From Hanleya hanleyi (Eukaryota; Mollusca; Polyplacophora; Lepidopleurida; Hanleyidae): 64,000 nt of DNA. A program made the position numbers and the translations under genes. Numbering within the stretch: the first letter of the stretch is position 1; each line of letters begins with the position of its first letter. Below the pieces are notes generated by a model that saw nothing but the letters and a program-made list of their open reading frames with translations, searched no databases and was not told the DNA's origin. The stretch is from NCBI GenBank assembly GCA_036873755.1, contig JAVTVY010037197.1, positions 1 through 64,000 on the forward strand, read 5' to 3'. Positions 57,793 to 64,000 of this stretch are shown piece by piece.

Positions 57793-57951
57793 ATGTTTTT
57801 GTATACTATGATTGTCTTTTTGAATTTGGTGCTAATACTGTTATGTGGAAAATGGAATAGGTCTTTGGACTATGGACGCGGATATTCTCTAATGGACGAC
57901 GGCTGGATTATGAATGACGGACTAGACGCTTGTAATTTACCCCTACAATAG
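57793..57951 (+). CDS. Small membrane protein, 52 aa
   Basis: ATG follows the copy-2 promoter. The N-terminus is hydrophobic (MFLYTMIVFLNLVLILLCG), enough for one membrane segment or signal anchor. A polar tail rich in Gly, Asp and Tyr follows (DYGRGYSLMDDGW). The stop lies inside the downstream hairpin module. No family recognised. Its size and position are compatible with an accessory viral-type gene, but it could be chance; the promoter and end modules on both sides are the main support. Confidence 0.5.
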   Translation: MFLYTMIVFLNLVLILLCGKWNRSLDYGRGYSLMDDGWIMNDGLDACNLPLQ

Positions 57952-58019
57952 GGGAAAACTCCTATCAACCCTGTCTAGTGGGGGCTAATATCGATCTCCG
58001 GGCTTATCGGGGTCTGTTA
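57937..58019 (+). terminator. Gene-end hairpin module, copy 2
   Basis: ATAGGGG-AAAA-CTCCTAT at 57948-57965 keeps the stem through G-U pairing in RNA, a compensating change relative to copy 1. It is followed by TATCGATCTCCGGGCTTATC. Confidence 0.5.
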
Positions 58020-58020
<1 letters not shown>

Positions 58021-58052
<32 letters not shown>

Positions 58053-58265
58053 CAGTGGATTTTACATCCGGGACCTTGTCAACATCCACGTTTCCCAGTG
58101 GCCTTTTTCCGTCGTTCCTCCGTCTTCCATCCGGATACTGTGGTTTTACATCCGGGTCCTCATCTTACAGCCGGATTTTTCCATGTTTACTCTCACGTGA
58201 CCGGAAATGACCTTTAACCGCTGACATAAGCTTTAACTTCTAATCTTTTAACCTTTAACATCCGC
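58021..58265. repeat. (GT)n microsatellite and ATCCGG-rich stretch
   Basis: (GT)n runs at 58021-58051. The following 200 bp hold repeated TTTACATCCGGG and CATCCGGATA motifs and no gene. Confidence 0.7.
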
Positions 58266-58330
58266 ATGTAAACACACCCATAGCGGTTCCCCCAGCGTGG
58301 ATATGCTGTGATGGAGGGGCTAATAAAATG
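58266..58330 (+). terminator. 3' end module resembling the ATPase gene end
   Basis: ATGTAAACACACCCATAGCG, then TTCCCCCAGC and AATAAA at 58322. The same layout follows the ATPase gene at 62346-62410. It is probably the relic of another gene end. Confidence 0.6.
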
Positions 58331-58445
58331 ATTGGGCTGTAATCTTTGTTGTTGTTGCTCTCTTTTTGGACTAACCAATCAGAATAGTACGTATCACGGA
58401 CTACACCCGCAGAGCTACGTATATGTGCGCATGTGTGACATGGTC

Positions 58446-58478
58446 TATAAAACACGTCCCTCTGGATCCCACACCCCT
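58446..58478 (+). promoter_or_regulatory. TATA promoter of the 82-aa gene
   Basis: TATAAAA at 58446-58452, 53 bp before the ATG at 58499. A pyrimidine-rich CTATTTC sits about 32 bp downstream as a possible start site. Confidence 0.6.
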
Positions 58479-58498
58479 ATTTCTACGGTTGCAGAGCC

Positions 58499-58747
58499 AT
58501 GACGGACACCCATCTCTATGCGACTCGCATTTTACAGCATGCGACCGTGGTTAATTCACTCACGGGTTACCGAGCAGTCGTTCGGTCAATGTTTGCAGAT
58601 GGTGACGACAACGAGGGGCGACGCCAGATCCTGAAAGTGTTCACAGAAGCGGTCCTCGACAGAGTGCACTCGATGGAGAGGTGTGCTATCACTCACCACT
58701 ACTGGACTATGACAGCCATCCTTGATGCCCGGACTATGGACCACTAG
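58499..58747 (+). CDS. Unknown protein, 82 aa
   Basis: ATG in the context GAGCCATGACG. The protein starts MTDTHLYATRILQHATVV and includes DDNEGRRQILKVFTEAVLD, likely helical. No family recognised. It lies directly after the 3' module at 58266-58330 and before the duplicated promoter block, so it fits the one-gene-one-promoter layout. Confidence that it is a gene comes from promoter position and composition, not from homology. Confidence 0.5.
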   Translation: MTDTHLYATRILQHATVVNSLTGYRAVVRSMFADGDDNEGRRQILKVFTEAVLDRVHSMERCAITHHYWTMTAILDARTMDH

Positions 58748-58850
58748 TAATGGTCTTTGCCCTATTGACTCTGACGCTGTGGCAATGACAACGACAGCGA
58801 CAGAAAAAGAACGGCTCTTCAGAGCCTCCACAGATGCGCTTATGTGCAAC

Positions 58851-58993
58851 CTATATATACGAGGGTCAGTCACAGTGTGCGTCATTCACCGATCGTCATT
58901 GCGTCAACCATGTCACCGAGGGACCTGATCATAAATACGAGAGACAGTCACAGTGTGTGTCATTCACCGTTCGTCATTGGGTCAACCATGTCA
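58851..58993 (+). promoter_or_regulatory. Tandem duplication of a promoter-start block, 78-bp period
   Basis: Copy 1: TATATATACGAGGG at 58853, TCATTC at 58882, ATG at 58910. Copy 2: ATAAATACGAGAGACAGTCA at 58931, TCATTC at 58960, ATG at 58988. Both have the TATA-initiator distance of 29 bp and TATA-ATG distance of 57 bp. The two ATGs are in the same frame, so starting at the first adds 26 residues encoded by the second promoter. Confidence 0.8.
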
Positions 58994-59488
58994 CCAGTCC
59001 TACGAGCCATCCTTTCCCTTATACCCCGGCTGGGGTTACACGTCTATGAAGATAAAGTCACCATAGTTGAAGACCGTGGAGATGTTTGCTGGTCGCGCGC
59101 TGAGACCCTATCGAATACGGTTACCCTACACCGTGACGGCTGGACCAAATTTAAACGGGTGTGGAGCGGTGTGCTCGACGGAAACCTCATCCACATAGAC
59201 AATGCCATCTACGTATACCGTGGACCCTTCTTCCCACGCCTGGGCTGTTACCAAGACCCTACGCGAGGCTTCACCCTAGACCCTGATCTGTGGACAGCCT
59301 TCGAGAAAGTGGTGTCTATTGTGGAACGGCTGTTTACACCGGACGAGCGGTCAGCTGTTCAGTTGGGCTGGGCTCGTGCCCTGAGTGATGCGGCGGCAGA
59401 ACCCAATGAACAAATTACCAAACCTAGCGATGAAGCGGAGGCAGACGACGATGCCATTGATTATCCGGATAGACTGTCAGCCCAGTGA
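58988..59488 (+). CDS. Possible PC4-like single-strand DNA-binding protein, 166 aa
   Basis: Start chosen at the second of two in-frame ATGs because the upstream extension encodes promoter sequence. Two segments each look like the strand-then-helix pattern of PC4/p15 domains: VTLHRDGWTKFKRVWSG (about residues 38-54) and RGFTLDPDLWTAFEKVVS (about 91-108), the second after a basic-aromatic strand (AIYVYRGPFFPRLGCYQ). The tail is acidic (DEAEADDDAIDYPD). PC4 relatives bind single-stranded DNA in transcription and replication. This is inference from pattern only. The frame is intact. Confidence 0.5.
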   Translation: MSPVLRAILSLIPRLGLHVYEDKVTIVEDRGDVCWSRAETLSNTVTLHRDGWTKFKRVWSGVLDGNLIHIDNAIYVYRGPFFPRLGCYQDPTRGFTLDPDLWTAFEKVVSIVERLFTPDERSAVQLGWARALSDAAAEPNEQITKPSDEAEADDDAIDYPDRLSAQ

Positions 59489-59534
59489 CATGACCACCCG
59501 ATCCTTTGATCTCACGTCATAAACATTTTCTCCC

Positions 59535-59570
59535 TATAAATACGAGAGACAGTCAAATCTTGTACCATTC
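59535..59570 (+). promoter_or_regulatory. TATA-initiator promoter, third copy of the block
   Basis: TATAAATACGAGAGACAGTC at 59535 matches the block at 58931; CCATTC at 59565 is 30 bp downstream; ATG at 59582. Confidence 0.7.
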
Positions 59571-59581
59571 ACGTACTGACC

Positions 59582-59635
59582 ATGACAGAGCATATAATAC
59601 TGGCGTTTCTCAGCTTGACCCCCGAGGCAAAATAG
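59582..59635 (+). pseudogene. Truncated ORF after promoter copy 3, 17 codons
   Basis: The frame MTEHIILAFLSLTPEAK ends at TAG. The promoter is good, so this is probably the stump of a gene cut by a nonsense or frameshift change. Downstream frames (59682-59912) are open but unrecognised. Confidence 0.4.
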
Positions 59636-59636
59636 T

Positions 59637-59676
59637 GGAGTCTATGCATTATCTCAGTGTAGACTCCGTTACGGAG
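59637..59676 (+). repeat. Overlapping hairpins after the truncated ORF
   Basis: GGAGTCTA (59637-59644) pairs with TAGACTCC (59660-59667). The overlapping CTCCG-TTA-CGGAG (59664-59676) offers a competing fold. Possibly an end signal; unproven. Confidence 0.45.
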
Positions 59677-61040
59677 CGGAGATGTGTCATTACGCCAGAT
59701 TGTTTAATTTTGACTGCCTAGTTACACCTGAAGCGCTATTTTCGGAAGCAGATGTAAAGAAGACCAGGAGTTCGATTAAAATAATCCACAGTGTGTCCAT
59801 TAGTATACTATTGAGGTTATTGCATACTGTATTCCATACAGGAGTTATCTCCCCCTGGAATGAGACTTCGGTGGATATTATGGCAGAACGAAGTCCTATC
59901 AGAATGATATAAATTTGCCAGTGTAAATTTTCTTTACAAGAGAACCCATTTACCGTCCATAAAGGATGGAATGAATGTATATTATTGAGGTTTCACGAAT
60001 TATTTCTCAAGTTTCTGAAGTATTTCCCATGTTTCTAGGAGAAAATTTAGTGCAAAATTACCAATAATTTGACTTCGTTACATCTCTTATTTGCATTTTT
60101 CCCGCGTTCCTGCTATCATTTGAAAACGGAAAAGCAACGGCGGCCTTGATATTGCCGAAGGGATGTCCATTATTAAGAGTAAATGGGTTAATTTTGAGTT
60201 TTATTATCGAAAATCCTGCTAGAGTTGGCAAAAGTGATCAAAACAAAGATGGGGTAGGGGAAAAGTTATCAGTCGGATTTCCCAAAATAATATGTATAAC
60301 TGGCAAGTGTTGTATACCACCATACTCGCAAACACTCCCAGATTACGATAAATGTGAATAATTAATTTCGAAAAAAACACCCTGCCCCTTATGGTGGCCC
60401 TCCACAGTTTCGTAGTAATGGCCCCGGTCTAATTTCATAATACGATAGACTGCCCTTGTTCTGCTACATCATAATTCCATCTTGTCTTCTTAATAGCTTA
60501 TATTTATAATACCATCCCATTCAGCATTATCAACGCTGCAAAGGAGTACGTACAAATCGAGTGCTGGCTTCGTCTACACGCTGATCGGGATCATGGAGTA
60601 AATTTTGTCCTGCCTCAGTTATGCCCCTTGGGTGTGCCTAAAAATCGGGACTCATTTACGGGAAGAAAATCTGACAAAAAACGGTCAGGTTGACACCCAC
60701 TTTTGTTTGCCTTTTTAAGTTGAGACCGGACCAGGGAACGTGAGTAAGAAGTTTAATTGAAATCGCTCTTACAGATTTTTCCGGAAATTGAGCCGAATTT
60801 GACCATTTTTCGACATTTTTAAGGGATTTTCTAGGAAAAATGAAGCAAGCATGGAGGAGAAAGTTCGAGTTTAATTTTTCTATAACATAGCAGTGTTATA
60901 TCTTAAAATAATAGATTCATCATGCTCTTTCAGAAAATATATACATATAAGTGATTTTACGACAACTGGTGACCGAAAAACGGACCCATAGTCTATTCCA
61001 TGCCGAATGGAAGAATCCCTGGAGTGCACCCTGAGCACTT
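59677..61040. other. No intact gene; probably eroded Polinton-like sequence
   Basis: The integrase catalytic core would be expected upstream of 61041, but I find no recognisable DDE motif or zinc finger here. Composition turns AT-rich between 59900 and 60550, which suggests replacement or insertion of other DNA. Confidence 0.45.
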
Positions 61041-61262
61041 CCTGATTATGAACTGGAAGATCTTCAAGGGGAACCGTTGCTAGGGACGTTTTACGAGACG
61101 GAATTACAGCCTGTCGTAAAAACAAACCAAGACTACTACACGGTGGAGCAGATTTTGAAAACAGAACGTCGACGTGGCAAACTGTTACATTTCGTCAAAT
61201 GACAAGGCTGGCCCAGTTCCTTCAATTCCTGGGTCGCGGCCAACCAGGTGAAACGACTATAA
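61041..61262 (+). pseudogene. Integrase C-terminal chromodomain remnant
   Basis: The frame reads GTFYETELQPV, then a chromodomain start DYYTVEQILKTERRRGK, LLHFVK, a stop, QGWPSSFNSWV. The TGA at 61200-61202 stands where chromodomains carry a Trp, so it is a nonsense change. The GTFYExELQ lead-in and chromodomain form the tail of Polinton and adintovirus integrases, which insert the element DNA (family knowledge). A frame 0 stop at 61032 and no catalytic core upstream show that only the tail survives. Its last bases overlap the TATA box of the next gene. Confidence 0.8.
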
Positions 61263-61293
61263 AGCCAGACACCACTACCGTCTTCCTTCATTC
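61258..61293 (+). promoter_or_regulatory. TATA-initiator promoter of the membrane protein gene
   Basis: TATAAAG at 61258-61264, TCATTC at 61288-61293 (30 bp), ATG at 61305 (47 bp). Confidence 0.75.
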
Positions 61294-61304
61294 CACGTTC
61301 GACC

Positions 61305-61855
61305 ATGAATACGGTGCCTCTGAACACAGCGTCTCCCAAAACGCGCAAAGCGCAAGTGGGCTCTGTGGTGATATTGCTAATCCTGCTGAGTGTGTTGTAC
61401 GGAGGTGTGTTTTACGACGTAGCCTATCTCAGCACTCTACTTAACCAACTTAGAACTCCAGCTGTGAGTGGCAGTCAAACCAGTCTAGAGACCTTCTCTA
61501 CACCAGTCAACCCCGTGATCGAAACGAGCTCAGTCATCACCACCACGCCACCTGTACAAGCCACATCGAGTTCCACACCAAATATACAGTCCACATCGAG
61601 CTCTACACCAAGTACACCCACTACGTCTGAAAACCCACCGGATTTCATCACTCACAGTGAACGCCCATCGACAACGGCGACCGACGTTGTACCCACCACC
61701 ACGCGAGTTCACTCGTACCAAATTTGCAAGAGCAGGTTACCACGACAGCGCATACAGCTCGAACCATGGACCTTCGCGTCACTTGCGTCATCGCAGGACC
61801 GACGGGCTCCGCCAAAAAGCACTTCGTCAGGAAGCTCCTTCAACACCCCACCCAT
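61305..61855 (+). CDS. Membrane protein with mucin-like Ser/Thr stalk
   Basis: Begins MNTVPLNTASPKTRKAQ, then a membrane segment (SVVILLILLSVLYGGVFY, about residues 19-36), then a Ser/Thr/Pro-rich region with near-repeats (ATSSSTPNIQSTSSSTPS) that could be heavily O-glycosylated. In the present sequence the frame stays open into the ATPase gene and ends at 62345. The part after about 61766 overlaps the ATPase start in another frame, and the part after about 61860 is ATPase sequence, so the true end of this protein is unclear. The end given is an estimate. No family recognised. Confidence 0.55.
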
Positions 61856-62345
61856 TGCCCGAGTCGTGTGGTGTTACGGAGAATGGCAGGCAGCGTATGC
61901 GGCAATGCCCCACATCACGTTCGTGGAAGGCCTACCCAACCTGATCGATTTGGAACCGGACACCTTGGTGGTTCTGGATGGTCTCATGGCGGAGACGGAT
62001 GCGCGGGTCACACAACTCTTTATCAAAGGCAGCCATCATCGACGGCTCAGCATCATCTACATTGTGCACAATCTGTTCAGTAAAAACAAAGAACATCGGA
62101 ACATAAGCTTAAATGCCCACTACCAGGTGGTCTTTAAAAACCCGAGAGATACCACTCAACTGCCGCACCTGGCGAGACAGAGGTATCCCGGCCGCACACC
62201 GTTTGCGTTGGAAGCCTTTAAAGATGCGACAACCCCTCAGCACGGGTATATGCTCTTCGACCTCAAGCAAGCCACCCCCGATCACCTTCGACTACGGACC
62301 GGAATCTTTCCCGGAGAAACCCACCACGTGTACATGCAAAAATAA
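61766..62345 (+). pseudogene. Polinton/adintovirus-type packaging ATPase, frameshifted
   Basis: The start at ATG 61766 encodes CVIAGPTGSAKKHFVRKLL, a P-loop region with Lys where Ser/Thr is usual after the key Lys. Between about 61850 and 61865 the reading moves to another frame, where the family's later motifs follow: VVWCYGEWQ, LVVLDGLMAE (Walker B type), IVHNLF, SLNAHYQVVFKNPRD, and HLRLRTGIFPG near the end. These motifs match the FtsK/HerA-like packaging ATPases of Polintons, which load DNA into capsids (family knowledge). The frameshift and altered P-loop suggest loss of function. I do not give a joined protein. Confidence 0.8.
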
Positions 62346-62410
62346 TGTAAACACACCCACAGTGGCTCCCCCAGCTGGGGTGTGTGTTTGGTGATGGGAT
62401 AATAAAATAA
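62346..62410 (+). terminator. ATPase gene 3' end module
   Basis: TGTAAACACACCCACAGTGG overlaps the stop region. ACACACCC can pair with GGGTGTGT about 20 nt on, around a CCCCAGCTGGGG palindrome. AATAAA is at 62401. The parts match 58266-58330. Confidence 0.65.
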
Positions 62411-62464
62411 TTAATACAACACCATGGTTGACTTTGTCTCTGTTTAATATTCAGGAGGTAGGCA

Positions 62465-62498
62465 GATAAAAAGGAGAGAGTTGTGGGTTCTAGCATTA
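62465..62498 (+). promoter_or_regulatory. TATA-like promoter of the pX-like gene
   Basis: GATAAAAAGGAG at 62465, about 40 bp before ATG 62506; GCATTAG near 62493 may be the initiator. It is weaker than the others. Confidence 0.45.
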
Positions 62499-62505
62499 GT
62501 TGTAC

Positions 62506-62844
62506 ATGATGTCTGCACGGAACCACGCCCCGACGCTCCGTGTATTGACGATGGCCCCACCCGAGTTGGTACGAACCATTGTAAGCGACGCGGACCCTGA
62601 CCTTGTACGCTGTCTGTGCGAGATCGGGTACAACCTGTTAAAAGGCAACGTACCACTGACTCCGGCTCAGAAGACCAAGCTGGCCAAGCATAAGACAGGT
62701 CTCCGAACCCTAGTCCAGAAGTCAGTCTCTCAAACACAAAAGAAAAAGGTGTTACAGAAAAGCGGCTTTCTCGGGACCATCTTAGCACCGTTGGCCGCTT
62801 CCGTGTTGGGTCCAGTATTGGGTGGACTCTTCGGCCGACAATGA
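62506..62844 (+). CDS. Small basic pX-like virion protein, 112 aa
   Basis: Starts MMSARNHAPTLRV. The middle is basic (LTPAQKTKLAKHKTGLRTL, KKKVLQKSGFLG) and the C-terminus is hydrophobic and Gly-rich (APLAASVLGPVLGGLFG). This layout, Lys/Arg-rich helix then GGFL-like hydrophobic end, matches a small protein found next to the ATPase in Polintons and adintoviruses, compared by others with adenovirus pX (from memory). The frame is intact. It is followed 15 bp later by the next gene, with no room for a separate promoter. Confidence 0.7.
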   Translation: MMSARNHAPTLRVLTMAPPELVRTIVSDADPDLVRCLCEIGYNLLKGNVPLTPAQKTKLAKHKTGLRTLVQKSVSQTQKKKVLQKSGFLGTILAPLAASVLGPVLGGLFGRQ

Positions 62845-62859
62845 ACCACACGAAAAAAA

Positions 62860-63672
62860 ATGGTCCTCGTCGAACCACGGGTCCTTCAAAACCTCCAATC
62901 GCCCTACTCTGTTCCACCTACGGTGAAGACCATAAACACCCTCGATGAAGAGATGCAACAGATCTTACAAAAACCGGGGTTAAGCGACAGCGAGAAAGTA
63001 CAACGGTACAATGAGACGCTTCAACGGTACATGACGTTCATGGACCAATACAAAACCCTCTCTACCCCAGCACCACCACCACCACGCGACACACCGCCGA
63101 CCTCAGCACCGCTCCAACAGCCGCCATTACCAGGGGTACCACCCACAGCCCCACAGTGGGTCGAAGACGAAGTCCTGAAGAGTGTACCTGCATCGTTCAA
63201 GAAACAAGCTGGCCTGGTATTACAACGGATGAAACAGAATCCTAACATGACTTGGAATAATAAAGGCGAACTACTGGTACAGAATCAGGTGGTCCCCGGT
63301 ACCCACATGATGGATTTAGTGAATGACCTGATACGTCAACGCAGGCCGCACACGGATCCTCGAGGATGGGAGGTCTTCGCTCAAGGCTTGAAAGACATGC
63401 ATGTACAACAGGAATTGGTCTGGAACCTCCAGCGCTGGGCCTGGATGCAGCGGACCCACCAATCGCCGAGTGGCCCACTACCTTCTTGGGAAGCCGAGTC
63501 GGAACCGGAGTCACCCCCCAAAACACCACAACGACGGACACCTTCTTTTCACTCCTTTAAAAAACCACCCCTGATCAAGACACCCCACATCTCCAGAGCC
63601 GTGACACGTAGCAAGTCACCGCGGCGAACACGACGCCGGACACAACCGCCCAAGGCCTGGAACACCTATTAA
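62860..63672 (+). CDS. Polinton conserved virion-associated protein, 270 aa
   Basis: The ATG follows a run of eight A. The N-terminal third is helical (INTLDEEMQQILQ, SDSEKVQRYNETLQRYM), then a Pro-rich linker (STPAPPPPRDTPPTSAP), then a conserved-looking part (MTWNNKGELLVQNQVVPGT, MMDLVNDLIRQRR, RGWEVFAQGLKDM). The C-terminus is basic and Ser/Pro-rich (SKSPRRTRRRT), which could bind DNA. I recognise the GELxxNxxxxPGxxMxDLxND pattern from uncharacterised Polinton proteins. The frame is complete and undamaged, unlike the neighbours on each side. Confidence 0.65.
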   Translation: MVLVEPRVLQNLQSPYSVPPTVKTINTLDEEMQQILQKPGLSDSEKVQRYNETLQRYMTFMDQYKTLSTPAPPPPRDTPPTSAPLQQPPLPGVPPTAPQWVEDEVLKSVPASFKKQAGLVLQRMKQNPNMTWNNKGELLVQNQVVPGTHMMDLVNDLIRQRRPHTDPRGWEVFAQGLKDMHVQQELVWNLQRWAWMQRTHQSPSGPLPSWEAESEPESPPKTPQRRTPSFHSFKKPPLIKTPHISRAVTRSKSPRRTRRRTQPPKAWNTY

Positions 63673-63702
63673 AACCAATAGCAGCAGCAGGACAGCTCAG
63701 TC
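63667..63702 (+). promoter_or_regulatory. TATA-initiator promoter overlapping the previous stop codon
   Basis: TATTAAAA at 63667-63674 overlaps the TAA of the 270-aa gene. TCAGTC at 63697 is 30 bp downstream, and ATG is at 63706. Confidence 0.65.
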
Positions 63703-63705
63703 GCC

Positions 63706-64000
63706 ATGTTTTACCTCACCCTACCCAGTAACAGTTCGCTGGATGTGTTTCCTGACAACACCTTGGCCAAGTACGTGACCCAATTACCGCAACCGTTGCA
63801 TTTACCTGGACGATGGGAATGTAGCCTCGTGGATATCTAATACCCTTACTCGTGGTATAACGTGCGAGCCAATGAAGTGTGGTACTGAGGTGACCTACGA
63901 AGGAAAAGACACCCGACTCACCCTCTCCGAAGGCCAATACGATACCCCAAGGAGTTCATACAGGGGCTTACAAGACTGTTGCATTATAAGGCTCTACGGG
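63706..64000 (+). pseudogene. Polinton structural gene start, broken, cut by window edge
   Basis: Starts MFYLTLPSNSSLDVF and continues LPGRWECSLVDI, a pattern I know from a protein found in many Polintons beside the gene above. A TAA at 63838-63840 interrupts the frame just before YPYSWYNV, where relatives have a sense codon. A further stop and at least two frame changes follow (recognisable pieces in other frames to the window end). The gene is therefore inactive here; the rest lies outside. Confidence 0.65.

Larger units (their letters stand above)
57538..64000 (+). mobile_element. Maverick/Polinton-like element, left part, decayed
   Basis: The region carries a chromodomain-type integrase tail, a packaging ATPase, a small basic Gly/Leu-rich protein, and two virion-type genes in the order I know from Polintons and adintoviruses. 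Composition is more GC-rich than the surroundings and genes are intronless and tightly packed on one strand. Nonsense and frameshift damage affects the integrase, ATPase and last gene. DNA polymerase B, major capsid and the terminal repeats are not in the window; the element continues past 64000. Confidence 0.8.

Noticed and set aside
58844..58987. Longer N-terminus for the PC4-like protein
   Set aside because: The extension is encoded by the promoter duplication; the ATG at 58988 follows its own TATA and initiator.
61657..61944. 95-codon frame overlapping the ATPase start
   Set aside because: Third-frame shadow of two better supported genes; composition is basic and unpatterned.
62444..62917. 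157-codon minus-strand frame
   Set aside because: Shadow of the pX-like gene on the opposite strand.

Overview
The window is nuclear DNA from an animal, most likely a gastropod mollusc of the abalone or limpet kind. The evidence is intron-bearing genes with GT-AG splice sites, AT-rich non-coding sequence, and many interspersed repeats. Several SINE tails (for example 2651-2715, 20740-20786 and 54038-54071) resemble SINE tails I know from vetigastropods; that attribution is from memory.

Two host genes are certain. SNRPG (Sm-G spliceosomal protein, 76 aa) runs on the minus strand in four exons between 27907 and 24389. NFYA (CCAAT-binding factor subunit A, 308 aa) runs on the plus strand in five coding exons between 33365 and 41756. 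Two candidate terminal exons on the plus strand (7807-8010 and 13708-13791) may be alternative ends of a gene that starts before the window. They share a short Tyr-Gly-Thr-Met/Leu-Pro-Arg motif.

Most of the rest is repeats. They include at least seven elements with CAGGG termini, five of them with exact 5- or 6-bp target duplications; tRNA-derived and 5S rRNA-derived SINEs; several long foldback elements; a 93-bp satellite (16978-18485); a 21-bp minisatellite of about 3.4 kb (19698-23095); an array rich in TCAAGGTCA half-sites (30906-32160); a 2.7-kb inverted repeat (44997-47695); and a decayed Ty3/gypsy retrotransposon lacking its 5' LTR (49145-53838).

The most interesting region is 57.5-64 kb, which looks like the left part of a decayed Maverick/Polinton (adintovirus-like) element cut by the window edge. 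It holds an integrase chromodomain tail without its catalytic core, a packaging ATPase split by a frameshift, a membrane mucin-like protein, a small basic pX-like protein, two further virion-type genes, a possible PC4-like protein and several small ORFs. Nearly every gene has its own compact core promoter: a TATA box 39-66 bp before the ATG and, in most cases, a TCATTC-like initiator 29-30 bp after the TATA. Duplicated promoter blocks and duplicated gene-end modules with hairpins suggest a modular one-promoter-per-gene layout.
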